A program made the position numbers and the translations under genes. Positions 63,874 through 64,000 of a stretch of DNA of 64,000 nucleotides are shown here, piece after piece (position 1 is the first letter of the stretch; every line of letters begins with the position of its first letter). The DNA is from Shinella zoogloeoides. Its GTDB lineage: Bacteria; Pseudomonadota; Alphaproteobacteria; Rhizobiales; Rhizobiaceae. The notes below the pieces were generated by a model. It saw only the letters and a list, made by a program, of their open reading frames with translations, ran no database searches and was not told where the DNA came from. The stretch spans positions 571,501-635,500 of the forward strand of contig NZ_CP093528.1 of NCBI RefSeq assembly GCF_022682305.1. The letters run 5' to 3'.

Positions 63874-64000
63874 TCAGCCGATGATGCCCATGATGTCGGC
63901 TTCCTTCATGATCAGAAGGTCTTCGCCGTCGAGCTTGACTTCGGTGCCCGACCACTTGCCGAACAGAACGCGGTCGCCAGCCTTGACGTCGAGCGCGATG
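63874..64000 (-). CDS. groS: Co-chaperonin GroES, C-terminal part (partial)
   Basis: The frame runs off the window end; the last 42 residues are visible. They contain [11 protein letters not shown] and end Ala-Asp-Ile-Met-Gly-Ile-Ile-Gly, the conserved GroES C-terminus. It caps the GroEL cage. The groES-groEL order is standard. Confidence 0.95.
   Translation of the reverse strand, partial: IALDVKAGDRVLFGKWSGTEVKLDGEDLLIMKEADIMGIIG

Overview
The window is about 64 kb of GC-rich alphaproteobacterial chromosome. The most likely source is a Rhizobiaceae member (Shinella, Ensifer, Rhizobium or Agrobacterium relatives). Pointers are the bcsAB cellulose genes, short HisG with HisZ, the alphaproteobacterial-type glutamate-cysteine ligase, an LsrB-like LysR regulator, DUF1127 proteins, rhizobial palindromic intergenic repeats and an alpha-r14/cuckoo-type small RNA. 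The genus cannot be fixed from the sequence alone. No phage, insertion sequence, CRISPR array or integrase is visible; this is a dense housekeeping and catabolic region.

Layout: 1-4.8 kb, end of bcsA, bcsB and a TPR protein (cellulose synthesis). 4.8-5.6 kb, a small protein and a GreA-like factor. 5.7-9.9 kb (minus), a polyamine unit: carboxynorspermidine decarboxylase, carboxynorspermidine dehydrogenase and a CodA-like amidohydrolase. 9.9-12.7 kb, a zinc/cadmium-type P-ATPase with a textbook MerR promoter and its MerR regulator. 13-20 kb, a lipoprotein L,D-transpeptidase, a second CodA-like amidohydrolase, a DAO-GcvT demethylating dehydrogenase, an XRE-cupin regulator and an aminotransferase. 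20.1-20.7 kb, a DUF1127 gene followed by an RNA with four hairpins, each displaying CCUCCUCCC. 20.8-24 kb, modABC with a ModE operator, and modE. 24-26.3 kb, an omega-amino-acid aminotransferase, a PuuR-like regulator and a DUF1508 protein. 26.4-34 kb, tRNA-Gln(CTG), Ppx/GppA, rlmE, a VOC protein, an MFS exporter, a Tat-exported metallo-hydrolase and guaB. 34-43 kb, MAPEG, GNAT, LysR, a second DUF1127, a DUF937-like protein, glutamate-cysteine ligase, rsmE, a Pit transporter, Nudix and a FadR-type regulator. 43-50 kb, DUF3422, LysR and glcDEF (glycolate oxidase). 50-53.5 kb, two tandem L,D-transpeptidases, tag and a DUF305 cassette. 53.6-58.3 kb, hisS-hisZ-hisG and a ferredoxin-reductase-like flavoprotein. 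58.4-64 kb, an MHYT-PAS-GGDEF-EAL protein, a PAS-like protein, and groEL with the 3' end of groES.

The most interesting element is the DUF1127-plus-four-hairpin RNA locus at 20.17-20.66 kb. It mirrors the DUF1127/CCUCCUCCC sRNA partnership known in Rhodobacter, but here all four anti-Shine-Dalgarno loops are packed into about 160 nt and the last one is itself the terminator. Other regulatory signals that match their genes are the 19-bp-spacer MerR promoter of zntA, the ModE box of modA, a possible leader ORF with hairpins ahead of the polyamine genes, and one repeat family that splits both modA/modBC and glcDE/glcF. Gene starts were chosen from ribosome binding sites and family N-termini; functions are from recognised motifs, not database searches.
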